The translations under genes and the position numbers were made by a program. From an uncultured Eubacteriales bacterium (lineage in GTDB: Bacteria; Bacillota; Clostridia; Oscillospirales; CAG-272), in contig CAJKPX010000069.1 in the NCBI GenBank assembly GCA_905201895.1, positions 1-11,960 of the forward strand: a DNA stretch of 11,960 nucleotides, written 5' to 3'. The notes beneath the pieces were generated by a model. The model had not been told where the DNA came from and searched no databases. It saw nothing but the letters and a program-made list of their open reading frames with translations. Below, in pieces: positions 7,083 to 11,960 of the stretch. The stretch's first letter is position 1, and each line of letters starts with the position of its first letter.

Positions 7083-7102
7083 ATTTGACGCTTGCGTCAA
7101 AT
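7083..7102. promoter_or_regulatory. Perfect 20-nt operator-like dyad at the beta-helix gene promoter
   Basis: ATTTGACGC-TT-GCGTCAAAT is a perfect 9-bp inverted repeat lying 3-22 nt downstream of the -10 box, covering the predicted start (about 7098). A repressor bound here would block transcription. Its core, TTGAC-GCTTGC-GTCAA, has the same form as the dyad at 4003-4018. Confidence 0.65.
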
Positions 7103-7104
7103 AT

Positions 7105-7133
7105 ATTATAGCACACTTTGGGGCGGAGTGCAA
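7105..7133 (-). promoter_or_regulatory. Repeated-type promoter, copy 2
   Basis: On the minus strand, TTGCAC (7133-7128), spacer TCCGCCCCAAAGTGTGC (17 nt) and TATAAT (7110-7105) with an extended TGC. All 29 nt are identical to 8831-8859. Confidence 0.85.
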
Positions 7134-7309
7134 GAGAGATTTTGAGCACGTCCTCGGAATTTCGCGCCTTGCACGAATATACCCTCGCCCTGCGTCTGTG
7201 TGAGAAAACTTGCAAGCAAGTTCGCTCCCCGACCTTCGGGCGGGGTATGCGGACCGGATTCTGCCGCCTGCGGCGGCAGAGCGCGATGCGCTTCGTGCGT
7301 AGCACGTCC
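7134..7309. repeat. Palindrome-rich intergenic element B
   Basis: This element lies between the promoter of 5995-7062 and the terminator of 7398-8648. It contains perfect hairpins AACTTGC-AA-GCAAGTT (7207-7222) and CTGCCGCC-TGC-GGCGGCAG (7261-7279), plus a CCCCG...CGGGG pairing (7227-7245). Bases 7224-7278 are identical to 11906-11960. CGGAATTTCGC near 7155 is shared with element C, and TATGCGGACCGGATTC (7246-7261) recurs at 8954-8969 and 11928-11943. No ORF is supported. Confidence 0.75.
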
Positions 7310-7348
7310 AAAAAGAGAAGGACACGCGTTGCGTGTCCTTCTCTTTTT
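7310..7348 (-). terminator. Repeated terminator hairpin, compensated variant
   Basis: A perfect 18-bp stem with arm AAAAAGAGAAGGACACGC and loop GTT. It differs from the other three copies on both arms so that pairing is kept. It ends the transcript of 7398-8648. Confidence 0.9.
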
Positions 7349-7355
7349 GAGTAGA

Positions 7356-7373
7356 GTTGACAAAAAAGATGCC
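7356..7373 (-). repeat. Conserved 18-nt post-stop motif, copy 2
   Basis: Identical to copy 1, 24 nt after the TGA of the 7398-8648 gene, and again exactly 7 nt (GAGTAGA) from the hairpin. Confidence 0.85.
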
Positions 7374-7397
7374 CTAAACAGTAAGATCAAAGCTTGG

Positions 7398-8648
7398 TCA
7401 GGCAGACCTCACCTTATATATGCGGAACACGGGGGGCTTACCCGCACTCGGAACAGGCATCTTGTAAGACAAATAAAGAAATTCACCGTCAAAGTGTATC
7501 CGATAGGTCAGCATTCGTCCGTCAGGATCCTCCAGGGCGCGCCCGACGTACGTCAGCTTGCCGTCGCTTTCGATTTTCGCAATACCGAGCCCCTGTTTAT
7601 CAAGGTTAAAAAGCAGGCAATCGCCTGCCGTGCACAGGAAGGAGGGAGCGGGGTCTCCCGCATGGGCTCCGTAGCATTCGGGCTTGTCAATATCGGGCAG
7701 CTCCATATGATAATGCTCCTCGGCAAGTCTGTTATGTGGACCGTAAATGACCCCGCGACGGTCAAACCGACTCCAATCCACCTTTTTCAGCTTTTCGACC
7801 CTTTTCGGATCTGCGTCCTTATACGTTTCGTAGAAGCGGTAGTGTCCGGGGGTGATGCCGCCGTATACAAAGCTCCCCTTTGAGGCAATGCCGAAAACGG
7901 TGTTTTTCATGCCCGATTCGGCATGATACATATCGGGAAAGGTCTTGGGGTTGAGATCACAGCAGGGAGAGAGCAGATTCTGCGCAAGGTCATACGTGAA
8001 AACGGTGATGCCGTAGCTGTAAGAGGCAAAGGCAATATTGACCTTGCCCGCATCCGCTTCAAAGACCACACTGTTTTGAAACTCTATCGCACGGGCCGTC
8101 CGCGGCTTTTCTTCCACTATATATTTGTAGAGACAGGAGATAGTGTCGCCGTCATTGCTGATCTTATAAATATAAAAGCCGTGAAAATGCAGGGATACGA
8201 TCAAAAAATCCTTGTATTTGGTGATATATGTGACCCTGTTTTCAAAATTGAACTCCTTGACCTTTTCCAGCGTTTCCTTGTTGACGATAGAGACGTTTCC
8301 AACGATAACGCCGTCCGCCATATTCGAAACGCCGCCGCCACCGCCTCTGAGCGATATAACAAGATAGTCGCCGATATCAACGATAGCGGTCGAGTGCGCG
8401 CTTTCCTTGCGGATGTAATCCATTGCGGGATCTCCCGTGTGATCGGCGGCAACGTCCGCTCTGTTCAAAAGCCTTGGAGCGCTACTGTCGCTGATATCGT
8501 ATTTGCAGAGGACCGTTCCGCCCATTAAGTAGAGCGTATTACCGTCCTTCAAAAACGAGTTCGTCGCGATTTTTTGCGTTCCATTATAATGATCGAAAAG
8601 ACCTTCCTCGTAATTCGGATATATTTCCATATACGGTATAAAATCCAT
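7398..8648 (-). CDS. Beta-propeller-like protein of unknown function
   Basis: This 416-residue protein consists almost wholly of short beta strands in a blade-like rhythm: GNTLYLMGGTVLCKYDISD (37-55), DIGDYLVISL (91-100), YKDFLIVSLHFHGFYIYKIS (145-164), and later GDCLLFNLDKQGLGIAKIES and GEFLYLSYKMP. This resembles propellers of the LVIVD/WD type. There is no signal peptide, so it is probably cytoplasmic. A glycine run (102-106) is an unusual loop. The start ATG 8648 is certain: AAGGAGG lies 7 nt upstream. Two promoters precede it, a proximal one at 8697-8725 and a repeated-type one at 8831-8859. The catalytic or binding role is unknown; propellers near sugar enzymes are often lyases, epimerases or scaffolds, but no specific motif supports one of these here. 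Confidence 0.8.
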   Translation of the reverse strand: MDFIPYMEIYPNYEEGLFDHYNGTQKIATNSFLKDGNTLYLMGGTVLCKYDISDSSAPRLLNRADVAADHTGDPAMDYIRKESAHSTAIVDIGDYLVISLRGGGGGVSNMADGVIVGNVSIVNKETLEKVKEFNFENRVTYITKYKDFLIVSLHFHGFYIYKISNDGDTISCLYKYIVEEKPRTARAIEFQNSVVFEADAGKVNIAFASYSYGITVFTYDLAQNLLSPCCDLNPKTFPDMYHAESGMKNTVFGIASKGSFVYGGITPGHYRFYETYKDADPKRVEKLKKVDWSRFDRRGVIYGPHNRLAEEHYHMELPDIDKPECYGAHAGDPAPSFLCTAGDCLLFNLDKQGLGIAKIESDGKLTYVGRALEDPDGRMLTYRIHFDGEFLYLSYKMPVPSAGKPPVFRIYKVRSA

Positions 8649-8696
8649 GGGGTTGCCTCCTTGTTAAATCAAGAATATAGCTATTATTTATTATTT

Positions 8697-8725
8697 AGTG
8701 TAGCATGTTTTGTTTAAAATGTAAA
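8697..8725 (-). promoter_or_regulatory. Proximal promoter of the beta-propeller-like gene
   Basis: On the minus strand, TTTACA (8725-8720), a 17-nt spacer ending CATGC and TACACT (8702-8697). It is weaker than consensus but has the extended TGC shared by the other promoters here. Confidence 0.55.
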
Positions 8726-8830
8726 GATTTTATTGTCAAAACGCATCGCGCACGCTTGCCGCTTGTGAGAAAGCTCCCCGCGGACGGCTTCGCGGCATAA
8801 CCGAACCGTGTTCACCGCCTTTCCGAGTTT
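8714..8830 (-). repeat. Orphan promoter-leader segment with a remnant reading frame
   Basis: Downstream of the promoter at 8831-8859 the leader reads TCGGAAAGGCGGTGAA, as before the start codon at 11582, but no large gene follows. A GTG at 8815 within the leader opens 33 codons ending at TAA 8716-8714; its spacing to AAAGG is only 2 nt, so translation is doubtful. The segment includes GGGGAGCTTTCTCACAAGC (8779-8761), related to 11912-11895 and to 7230-7198, so it belongs partly to the repeat family. It looks like a displaced or decayed cassette start. Confidence 0.45.
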
Positions 8831-8859
8831 ATTATAGCACACTTTGGGGCGGAGTGCAA
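8831..8859 (-). promoter_or_regulatory. Repeated-type promoter, copy 3
   Basis: On the minus strand, TTGCAC (8859-8854), 17-nt spacer and TATAAT (8836-8831), identical over 29 nt to 7105-7133. It lies about 180 nt upstream of the beta-propeller-like gene and may be a second, distal promoter for it. Confidence 0.8.
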
Positions 8860-9019
8860 TACTATTGCACCACGTTTCCGGAATTTCGCCTTTGGCGAAT
8901 ATATCTCGCCTTTCACGATGTCTCGGCGAGCGGGCATCGGTCAGAAAGGCGGATATGCGGACCGGATTCCGCTACGCTTCGCTTGCGGAGCGCGGTCCAA
9001 CGAAAAGGGTGGCGCCTCC
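8860..9019. repeat. Palindrome-rich intergenic element C
   Basis: Gene-free element related to B. It contains TTCGCC-TTT-GGCGAA (8885-8899) and an outer stem GGACCG (8959-8964) / CGGTCC (8993-8998) with inner CCGC/GCGG. TATGCGGACCGGATTC (8954-8969) is shared with B and F. GGGTGGCGCCTCC at 9007-9019 is the reverse complement of a stretch at 11845-11857. Confidence 0.7.
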
Positions 9020-9057
9020 AAAAAGAACAGGCACGCGATTGCGTGCCTGTTCTTTTT
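9020..9057 (-). terminator. Repeated terminator hairpin, copy 3
   Basis: Identical over 38 nt to 5931-5968: 17-bp perfect stem, loop GATT. It ends the transcript of 9099-9374. Confidence 0.9.
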
Positions 9058-9064
9058 GAGACGT

Positions 9065-9082
9065 GTTGACAAAAAAGATGCC
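9065..9082 (-). repeat. Conserved 18-nt post-stop motif, copy 3
   Basis: Identical to copy 1, 16 nt after the TAA of the 9099-9374 gene and exactly 7 nt (GAGACGT) from the hairpin. Confidence 0.85.
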
Positions 9083-9098
9083 GTTTCAAAAATAATTA

Positions 9099-9374
9099 TT
9101 ATCTACGATATTTATAGATCGTTTCTTGAATTTTATCTGCCAATACGGTTTTGTCTTCAACTTTGACTTCTTCCACAGGCTGTTTCCATCCCTCTGCGGT
9201 ATCACTTGAAACAACTGTGATGAAATAGGAATGCATACGTTCTATATAACCCACATCTATCAGCATTCCATCTTTATAATGGATTTCAATCATATCTTCG
9301 TCATCTTCTGAAATAAACGAGATTTTTCCACCTGACAAATTGAGCTTATTATAATCATCATACCATTTTTTCAT
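9099..9374 (-). CDS. Small acidic protein of unknown function (91 residues)
   Basis: I do not recognise this protein. Its 91 residues begin MKKWYDDYNKLNLSGG and contain an acidic turn (SEDDEDM, 22-28), a run of predicted beta strands (IEIHYKDGMLIDVGYIERMHSYFITVVSS) and a charged helical C-terminus (DKTVLADKIQETIYKYRR). It has no signal peptide or membrane segment. The size and fold pattern would suit a small SH3-like or immunity-type protein, which is a guess. The frame is open to 9470, but a TTGAAA-17-TATAAT promoter at 9397-9425 places the transcription start near 9390, so ATG 9374 is the start; AAAGG lies 9 nt upstream. It follows the lipoprotein gene, from which readthrough is possible because no terminator separates them. 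Confidence 0.7.
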   Translation of the reverse strand: MKKWYDDYNKLNLSGGKISFISEDDEDMIEIHYKDGMLIDVGYIERMHSYFITVVSSDTAEGWKQPVEEVKVEDKTVLADKIQETIYKYRR

Positions 9375-9396
9375 CACGACACGCCTTTCTGATTTC

Positions 9397-9425
9397 ATTA
9401 TATCACAGCTTTTGATGCCTTTCAA
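9397..9425 (-). promoter_or_regulatory. Promoter of the small acidic protein gene
   Basis: On the minus strand, TTGAAA (9425-9420), a 17-nt spacer and TATAAT (9402-9397) with an extended TGA. The spacer GGCATCAAAAGCTGTGA is only loosely like the repeated-type promoters, but AAAGGCGTG follows in the leader. Confidence 0.75.
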
Positions 9426-9504
9426 TCCTCGACGGCAAAAAAGGCGAAACAAAAGTGATGGATCTGCCACATCGAAGGAATCGTGTGATTGAAACGATAT
9501 CGGC

Positions 9505-10836
9505 TTACGATACCTTGAGTTTCTTGAAAGCTCCTGTGCTCGGGGTATAAATTTCGATGGTGTTCATTTTTCCGGAAGCAGTCGGTTGGAAGATCAACAA
9601 ATCGAACGCTCCCACAAATTCCACGTGCTCGCCTTCGCGGATCAATTTGAATTTTTTGGTCGTGAGTGAATATTCGGTCAATCCGTATTCCGGTTCGGGA
9701 TTATTTTCGGAAATCGGAGCGGAACCGATAAAATACGCCTTGTCTCCGATGACGTGAAATAGGTTCGGGTCGCAAAACATCTTTCCGTACGTAGTATAGC
9801 TTCCGCCGTTGACAGAGATGGAGGCAAGCGTGAAGGTTTCCGGCTCAGATATGTTTTCGACAAAGAAATAGAGCTTTGAGTTTTCTAACGTCAGGTTGAA
9901 CGTAATGACGTTTTGAAGCAATATATCTTTTTTCGCATTGGAGTGCTTGATTCTGCAGATGGTGGTTTTGTCGTTATTTGTGGTGTGAGAATAGTATAAA
10001 TACGTACCGTCGGCGGTGAGATAACTAACGGCGCCGTCTTGGATTTGCTTGGGCGTTCCGCCGTTTACCGAGAGACTGTACAGCGGGAGGATATCTTTGG
10101 CGTATTCGGTGTATTCCCAATTTTGGGTAACCGTTGTGTAATAAACGATATCGTTAACCACCAGCATTTCCCAAACGTTGATCGAACTTACAAGCTTTTC
10201 AAAACCACTTCCGTCCGTTTTCACCTTCGCGATATATGATTTGGCGGTTGTGGAGTCCTTGCAATAGAAATATATCCAATCGCCGATCACATTTATATTA
10301 CACAGACTTCCCGAGGATACGGTATAAACCGATTGATGGGCAGATCCGTTTCTCTTGATTTTTTCAATTTCGTTTTGGTTGGCATAATACAGGTAATCAG
10401 ATTGTGCAGTAAAACCGAAATTAGCGTTGTCACTTCCCACAATATTTTCTTCACCTTTGGTATAATCCGGTACGAAGGTGGTTGGCTTTTTTGTATGACA
10501 CATTGTACAAACGTCGTTTGCGTAATGGCATGGCTTTTTCTCAATCGTTTCGGTTTTTTGGTTTCCGCATGAACAAACGCACACTTTCGTTCCGGTTTGT
10601 TGGCAGGTTGCATCGGCAAGCGTGATCCATTCTCCGTATACGTGACTGTGTGTGCCGTCCGAGGAGGTATTAGCGGTGCTTTCGCCGCTATCGGTTGTTG
10701 TTACGTCCGAGGAGGTATTAGTGGTGCTTTCATCGCTATCGGTTGTTGTTACGTCCGTGCTGCCTTTTTCACAAGAGGCCATAAACAAACAAAGCAATAA
10801 AATCCAAGTGATGATTATAAGTAATTGTTTTTTCAC
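9505..10836 (-). CDS. Lipoprotein with Cys-rich motif and beta-propeller-like domain
   Basis: This 443-residue protein has a lipoprotein signal peptide (MKKQLLIIITWILLLCLFMASC) with probable lipidated Cys22, so it should be anchored outside the membrane. A Thr/Ser/Asp-rich linker follows (about 26-60), made of two 16-residue repeats. Next comes a Cys/His motif (about 63-113; HSHVYGEW, CVCSCG, CHYANDVCTMC) of a kind common in clostridial surface proteins. From about 125 to the end, repeated strands (DYLYYANQNEIEKIKRNG, GDWIYFYCKDS, GTYLYYSHTTNN, GDKAYFIGSAP) indicate a six- or seven-bladed propeller of the DUF5050 type; the blade number is not certain. GTG 10836 is the start, with AAGGAG 8 nt upstream. 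It may bind a glycan or peptide at the cell surface, which is inference. No terminator hairpin follows its stop. Confidence 0.85.
   Translation of the reverse strand: MKKQLLIIITWILLLCLFMASCEKGSTDVTTTDSDESTTNTSSDVTTTDSGESTANTSSDGTHSHVYGEWITLADATCQQTGTKVCVCSCGNQKTETIEKKPCHYANDVCTMCHTKKPTTFVPDYTKGEENIVGSDNANFGFTAQSDYLYYANQNEIEKIKRNGSAHQSVYTVSSGSLCNINVIGDWIYFYCKDSTTAKSYIAKVKTDGSGFEKLVSSINVWEMLVVNDIVYYTTVTQNWEYTEYAKDILPLYSLSVNGGTPKQIQDGAVSYLTADGTYLYYSHTTNNDKTTICRIKHSNAKKDILLQNVITFNLTLENSKLYFFVENISEPETFTLASISVNGGSYTTYGKMFCDPNLFHVIGDKAYFIGSAPISENNPEPEYGLTEYSLTTKKFKLIREGEHVEFVGAFDLLIFQPTASGKMNTIEIYTPSTGAFKKLKVS
10657..10752. repeat. 48-bp tandem repeat encoding the lipoprotein linker
   Basis: Two in-frame copies of 48 bp (10657-10704, 10705-10752) encode SDVTTTDSDESTTNTS-like units; eight further bases begin a third. 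Copy number probably varies by slippage. Confidence 0.85.
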
Positions 10837-10871
10837 AATCCGATCTCCTTTTGGTTGTTATTTTCAGTTTC

Positions 10872-10900
10872 ATTATAGCACAGTTTTTGGCATTTTTCAA
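10872..10900 (-). promoter_or_regulatory. Promoter of the lipoprotein gene
   Basis: On the minus strand, TTGAAA (10900-10895), spacer AATGCCAAAAACTGTGC (17 nt) and TATAAT (10877-10872) with an extended TGC. The end of the spacer resembles that of the repeated-type promoters. The leader lacks AAAGGCGGTG and uses AAAAGGAG instead. Confidence 0.8.
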
Positions 10901-10918
10901 GATACGAGGGGAAAATAA

Positions 10919-11093
10919 GTGAAATATTCGGCTGACGCCGAATGTGAAATAATTTCCTTGCGGAAATTGTGAAATATCTCACTCCGTTCGATGTGAAATG
11001 AAATTCGCCCTTCACATTTGCGAAGCAAATATTTCACAGCGAAGCTATTTCACTTGGGCGTTGCCAAATTTCACTCGCCGCAGGCGAATTTCG
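10919..11093. repeat. Tree-like hairpin array D (GTGAAAT/ATTTCAC type)
   Basis: The direct unit GTGAAAT occurs at 10919, 10944, 10969 and 10993. Between copies lie ATTCGGC-TGAC-GCCGAAT and AATTTCC-TTGC-GGAAATT (perfect 7-bp hairpins) and an imperfect one. The reverse complement ATTTCAC then occurs at 11031, 11047 and 11068, with partial forms at 11011 and 11088. Small hairpins lie between these too (ATTTGC-GAA-GCAAAT, AGC-GAA-GCT, TCGCC-GCA-GGCGA). The whole can fold as a trunk with side branches. It sits between a terminator and a promoter, so it is probably not in either mRNA. Confidence 0.85.
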
Positions 11094-11097
11094 TTGA

Positions 11098-11135
11098 AAA
11101 AAGAACAGGCACGCGATTGCGTGCCTGTTCTTTTT
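11098..11135 (-). terminator. Repeated terminator hairpin, copy 4
   Basis: Identical over 38 nt to 5931-5968 and 9020-9057. It ends the transcript of 11169-11582. Confidence 0.9.
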
Positions 11136-11142
11136 GGCTCGT

Positions 11143-11160
11143 GTTGACAAAAAAGATGCC
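11143..11160 (-). repeat. Conserved 18-nt post-stop motif, copy 4
   Basis: Identical to copy 1, 8 nt after the TAA of the 11169-11582 gene and exactly 7 nt (GGCTCGT) from the hairpin. Confidence 0.85.
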
Positions 11161-11168
11161 AACTATTT

Positions 11169-11582
11169 TTATCCTATGTTTTGTTTGTCATTTATCATCA
11201 GTTTGATATGCTTGACGACAGATATAATTTCAAAAACAAAAATCGTCACAGCACATATAGCAATTCTAATATCGGGAAGATTGTTTCTCGCAAATATAAC
11301 AGGAATAGTGACAACTATTACCAATGCCAAAACTCCATTAAAGACAGGATTAATATTCTTAAATGCTTTTATCACAGAAAGAACGGCATCTATAAGATAG
11401 AAAATCAAACTGCACAATGCCGTTATGAGAGCCAATATGGCTAAAGCGAAAGATCTACTTACACCACTTTCCGGTTCAACCTCATTGTTCGATATAATAA
11501 GCGAGCCAATTAGCAATCCCGCACCAATTATTGTAATCAACATACCAATCATTGCAGGTATTTTGGAGTATATTTTTTTCAT
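11169..11582 (-). CDS. Small four-TM membrane protein of unknown function
   Basis: I do not recognise a family. The 137-residue protein is mostly hydrophobic, with four likely membrane segments at about 8-30 (PAMIGMLITIIGAGLLIGSLI), 44-70, 80-97 and 104-124. The longest loop is the polar NNEVEPESGVSR between the first two. ATG 11582 follows AAAGGCGGTGAAGAT, the leader shared with other cassettes here. Base composition is clearly more AT-rich than the left part of the window, which suggests an acquired gene. It is a complete cassette on its own, with repeated-type promoter, gene, post-stop motif and repeated terminator. Possible roles such as immunity or transport accessory protein cannot be told from sequence. 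Confidence 0.75.
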   Translation of the reverse strand: MKKIYSKIPAMIGMLITIIGAGLLIGSLIISNNEVEPESGVSRSFALAILALITALCSLIFYLIDAVLSVIKAFKNINPVFNGVLALVIVVTIPVIFARNNLPDIRIAICAVTIFVFEIISVVKHIKLMINDKQNIG

Positions 11583-11605
11583 ATCTTCACCGCCTTTCCG
11601 ATATT

Positions 11606-11634
11606 ATTATAGCATACTTTGGGGCAGATTGCAA
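11606..11634 (-). promoter_or_regulatory. Repeated-type promoter, copy 4
   Basis: On the minus strand, TTGCAA (11634-11629), spacer TCTGCCCCAAAGTATGC (17 nt) and TATAAT (11611-11606). The leader that follows is TCGGAAAGGCGGTGAA. Confidence 0.85.
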
Positions 11635-11640
11635 GAAGAA

Positions 11641-11806
11641 ATGAAGCATTCGCTTCGCGAATATGAAGCAGAAGCCTTGCGGCTTCTATGAAGCGGCGGC
11701 TTTGCCGCCGTGAAGCGAAGCGCACACTAACTTCTCCGTGAGCCGAAGGCTCGCTTCATAGGGCAAAGCCCTGCTTCATTCTTCATGCACCGCAGGTGCG
11801 CTTCAT
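11641..11806. repeat. Tree-like hairpin array E (ATGAAGC/GCTTCAT type)
   Basis: ATGAAGC occurs at 11641, 11663 and 11688, and GTGAAGC at 11710. The copies are separated by perfect hairpins ATTCGC-TTC-GCGAAT, AGAAGCC-TTGC-GGCTTCT and GGCGGC-TTT-GCCGCC. After a GAAG...CTTC centre, GCTTCAT occurs at 11753, 11773 and 11800 (and TCTTCAT at 11780), separated by GAGCC-GAA-GGCTC before the first, then AGGGC-AAA-GCCCT and GCACC-GCA-GGTGC. The architecture is that of array D with a different unit. Confidence 0.85.
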
Positions 11807-11807
11807 T

Positions 11808-11843
11808 GAAAAAAGCACATCTGTAAACAGATGTGCTTTTTTC
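11808..11843 (-). terminator. Terminator-like hairpin after array E
   Basis: A perfect 16-bp stem GAAAAAAGCACATCTG with loop TAAA and the mirrored T6 arm. It occupies the place of the repeated terminator but has a different sequence and is not followed by the 18-nt motif. Confidence 0.85.
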
Positions 11844-11960
11844 TGGAGGCGCCACCCTCACTTCGCCTACGGCGAATATACCCACGCCCTGCGTCTGGTG
11901 AGCAAGCTCCCCGACCTTCGGGCGGGGTATGCGGACCGGATTCTGCCGCCTGCGGCGGCA
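11844..11960. repeat. Palindrome-rich intergenic element F, cut by the window end
   Basis: This is a relative of element B: TTCGCC-TAC-GGCGAA hairpin (11862-11876), then GAATATACCC and CGCCCTGCGTCT as in B, then 55 nt (11906-11960) identical to 7224-7278. No gene is visible. Confidence 0.75.

Noticed and set aside
9375..9470. Longer N-terminus of the small acidic protein
   Set aside because: The extra 32 codons cover the promoter at 9397-9425 and the upstream ATG has no Shine-Dalgarno.
10919..11093. CRISPR-like array
   Set aside because: The repeated unit is only 7 nt, the intervals are themselves palindromes, and the unit turns into its reverse complement halfway. No cas gene is present.
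5976..11160. Integron attC sites at cassette ends
   Set aside because: The GTTGAC and GTCAAC ends only partly resemble the GTTRRRY/RYYYAAC core sites, the inner pairs are missing, cassettes carry their own promoters, and no integrase is in the window. A looser cassette idea is kept as a finding.

Overview
The window most likely comes from an uncultured gut-type Clostridia (Firmicutes) genome. The protein families, strong Shine-Dalgarno sequences, near-consensus TTGACA-17-TATAAT promoters and U-tract terminators all fit. No rRNA, tRNA, transposase, integrase or CRISPR array is visible, so genus cannot be assigned.

Left part (1-5565, higher GC). The 3' end of an Hsp33 chaperone gene (hslO, + strand) stops at a strong bidirectional terminator. 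On the minus strand follow a two-gene operon, a TIM-barrel sugar-phosphate isomerase/epimerase-like protein and then a GH28-like right-handed beta-helix protein, driven by a TTGACA-17-TAAAAT promoter, and a separate two-TM membrane protein gene. A divergent promoter pair then drives that membrane protein and a + strand amidohydrolase (COG2159-type). The amidohydrolase converges on a minus-strand gene of unknown function that is preceded by an overlooked, coupled 32-codon ORF.

Right part (5566-11960, lower GC). All genes are on the minus strand and read like expression cassettes: a second GH28-like beta-helix protein, a cytoplasmic beta-propeller-like protein, a small acidic protein, a beta-propeller-like lipoprotein and a four-TM membrane protein. 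The gaps are filled by mosaic repeat modules. Four genes end in the same 3' module: an 18-nt motif (GTTGACAAAAAAGATGCC as read on the + strand), exactly 7 variable bases, and a perfect terminator hairpin. Four promoters share a nearly identical sequence, including the 17-nt spacer and the leader AAAGGCGGTG. Between terminator and promoter lie palindrome-rich elements. Two of these (10919-11093 and 11641-11806) are tree-like arrays in which a 7-nt unit and its reverse complement alternate with different perfect small hairpins; the unit differs between arrays (GTGAAAT versus ATGAAGC) but the architecture is the same.

Functionally, the beta-helix, isomerase-like, amidohydrolase and propeller proteins suggest carbohydrate or polyuronide handling, but no transporter or regulator is present to confirm this. 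A 16-bp dyad, TTGAC-N6-GTCAA, lies at three of the promoters and is a candidate shared operator. The repeat-bounded gene cassettes are the most unusual feature of the window.
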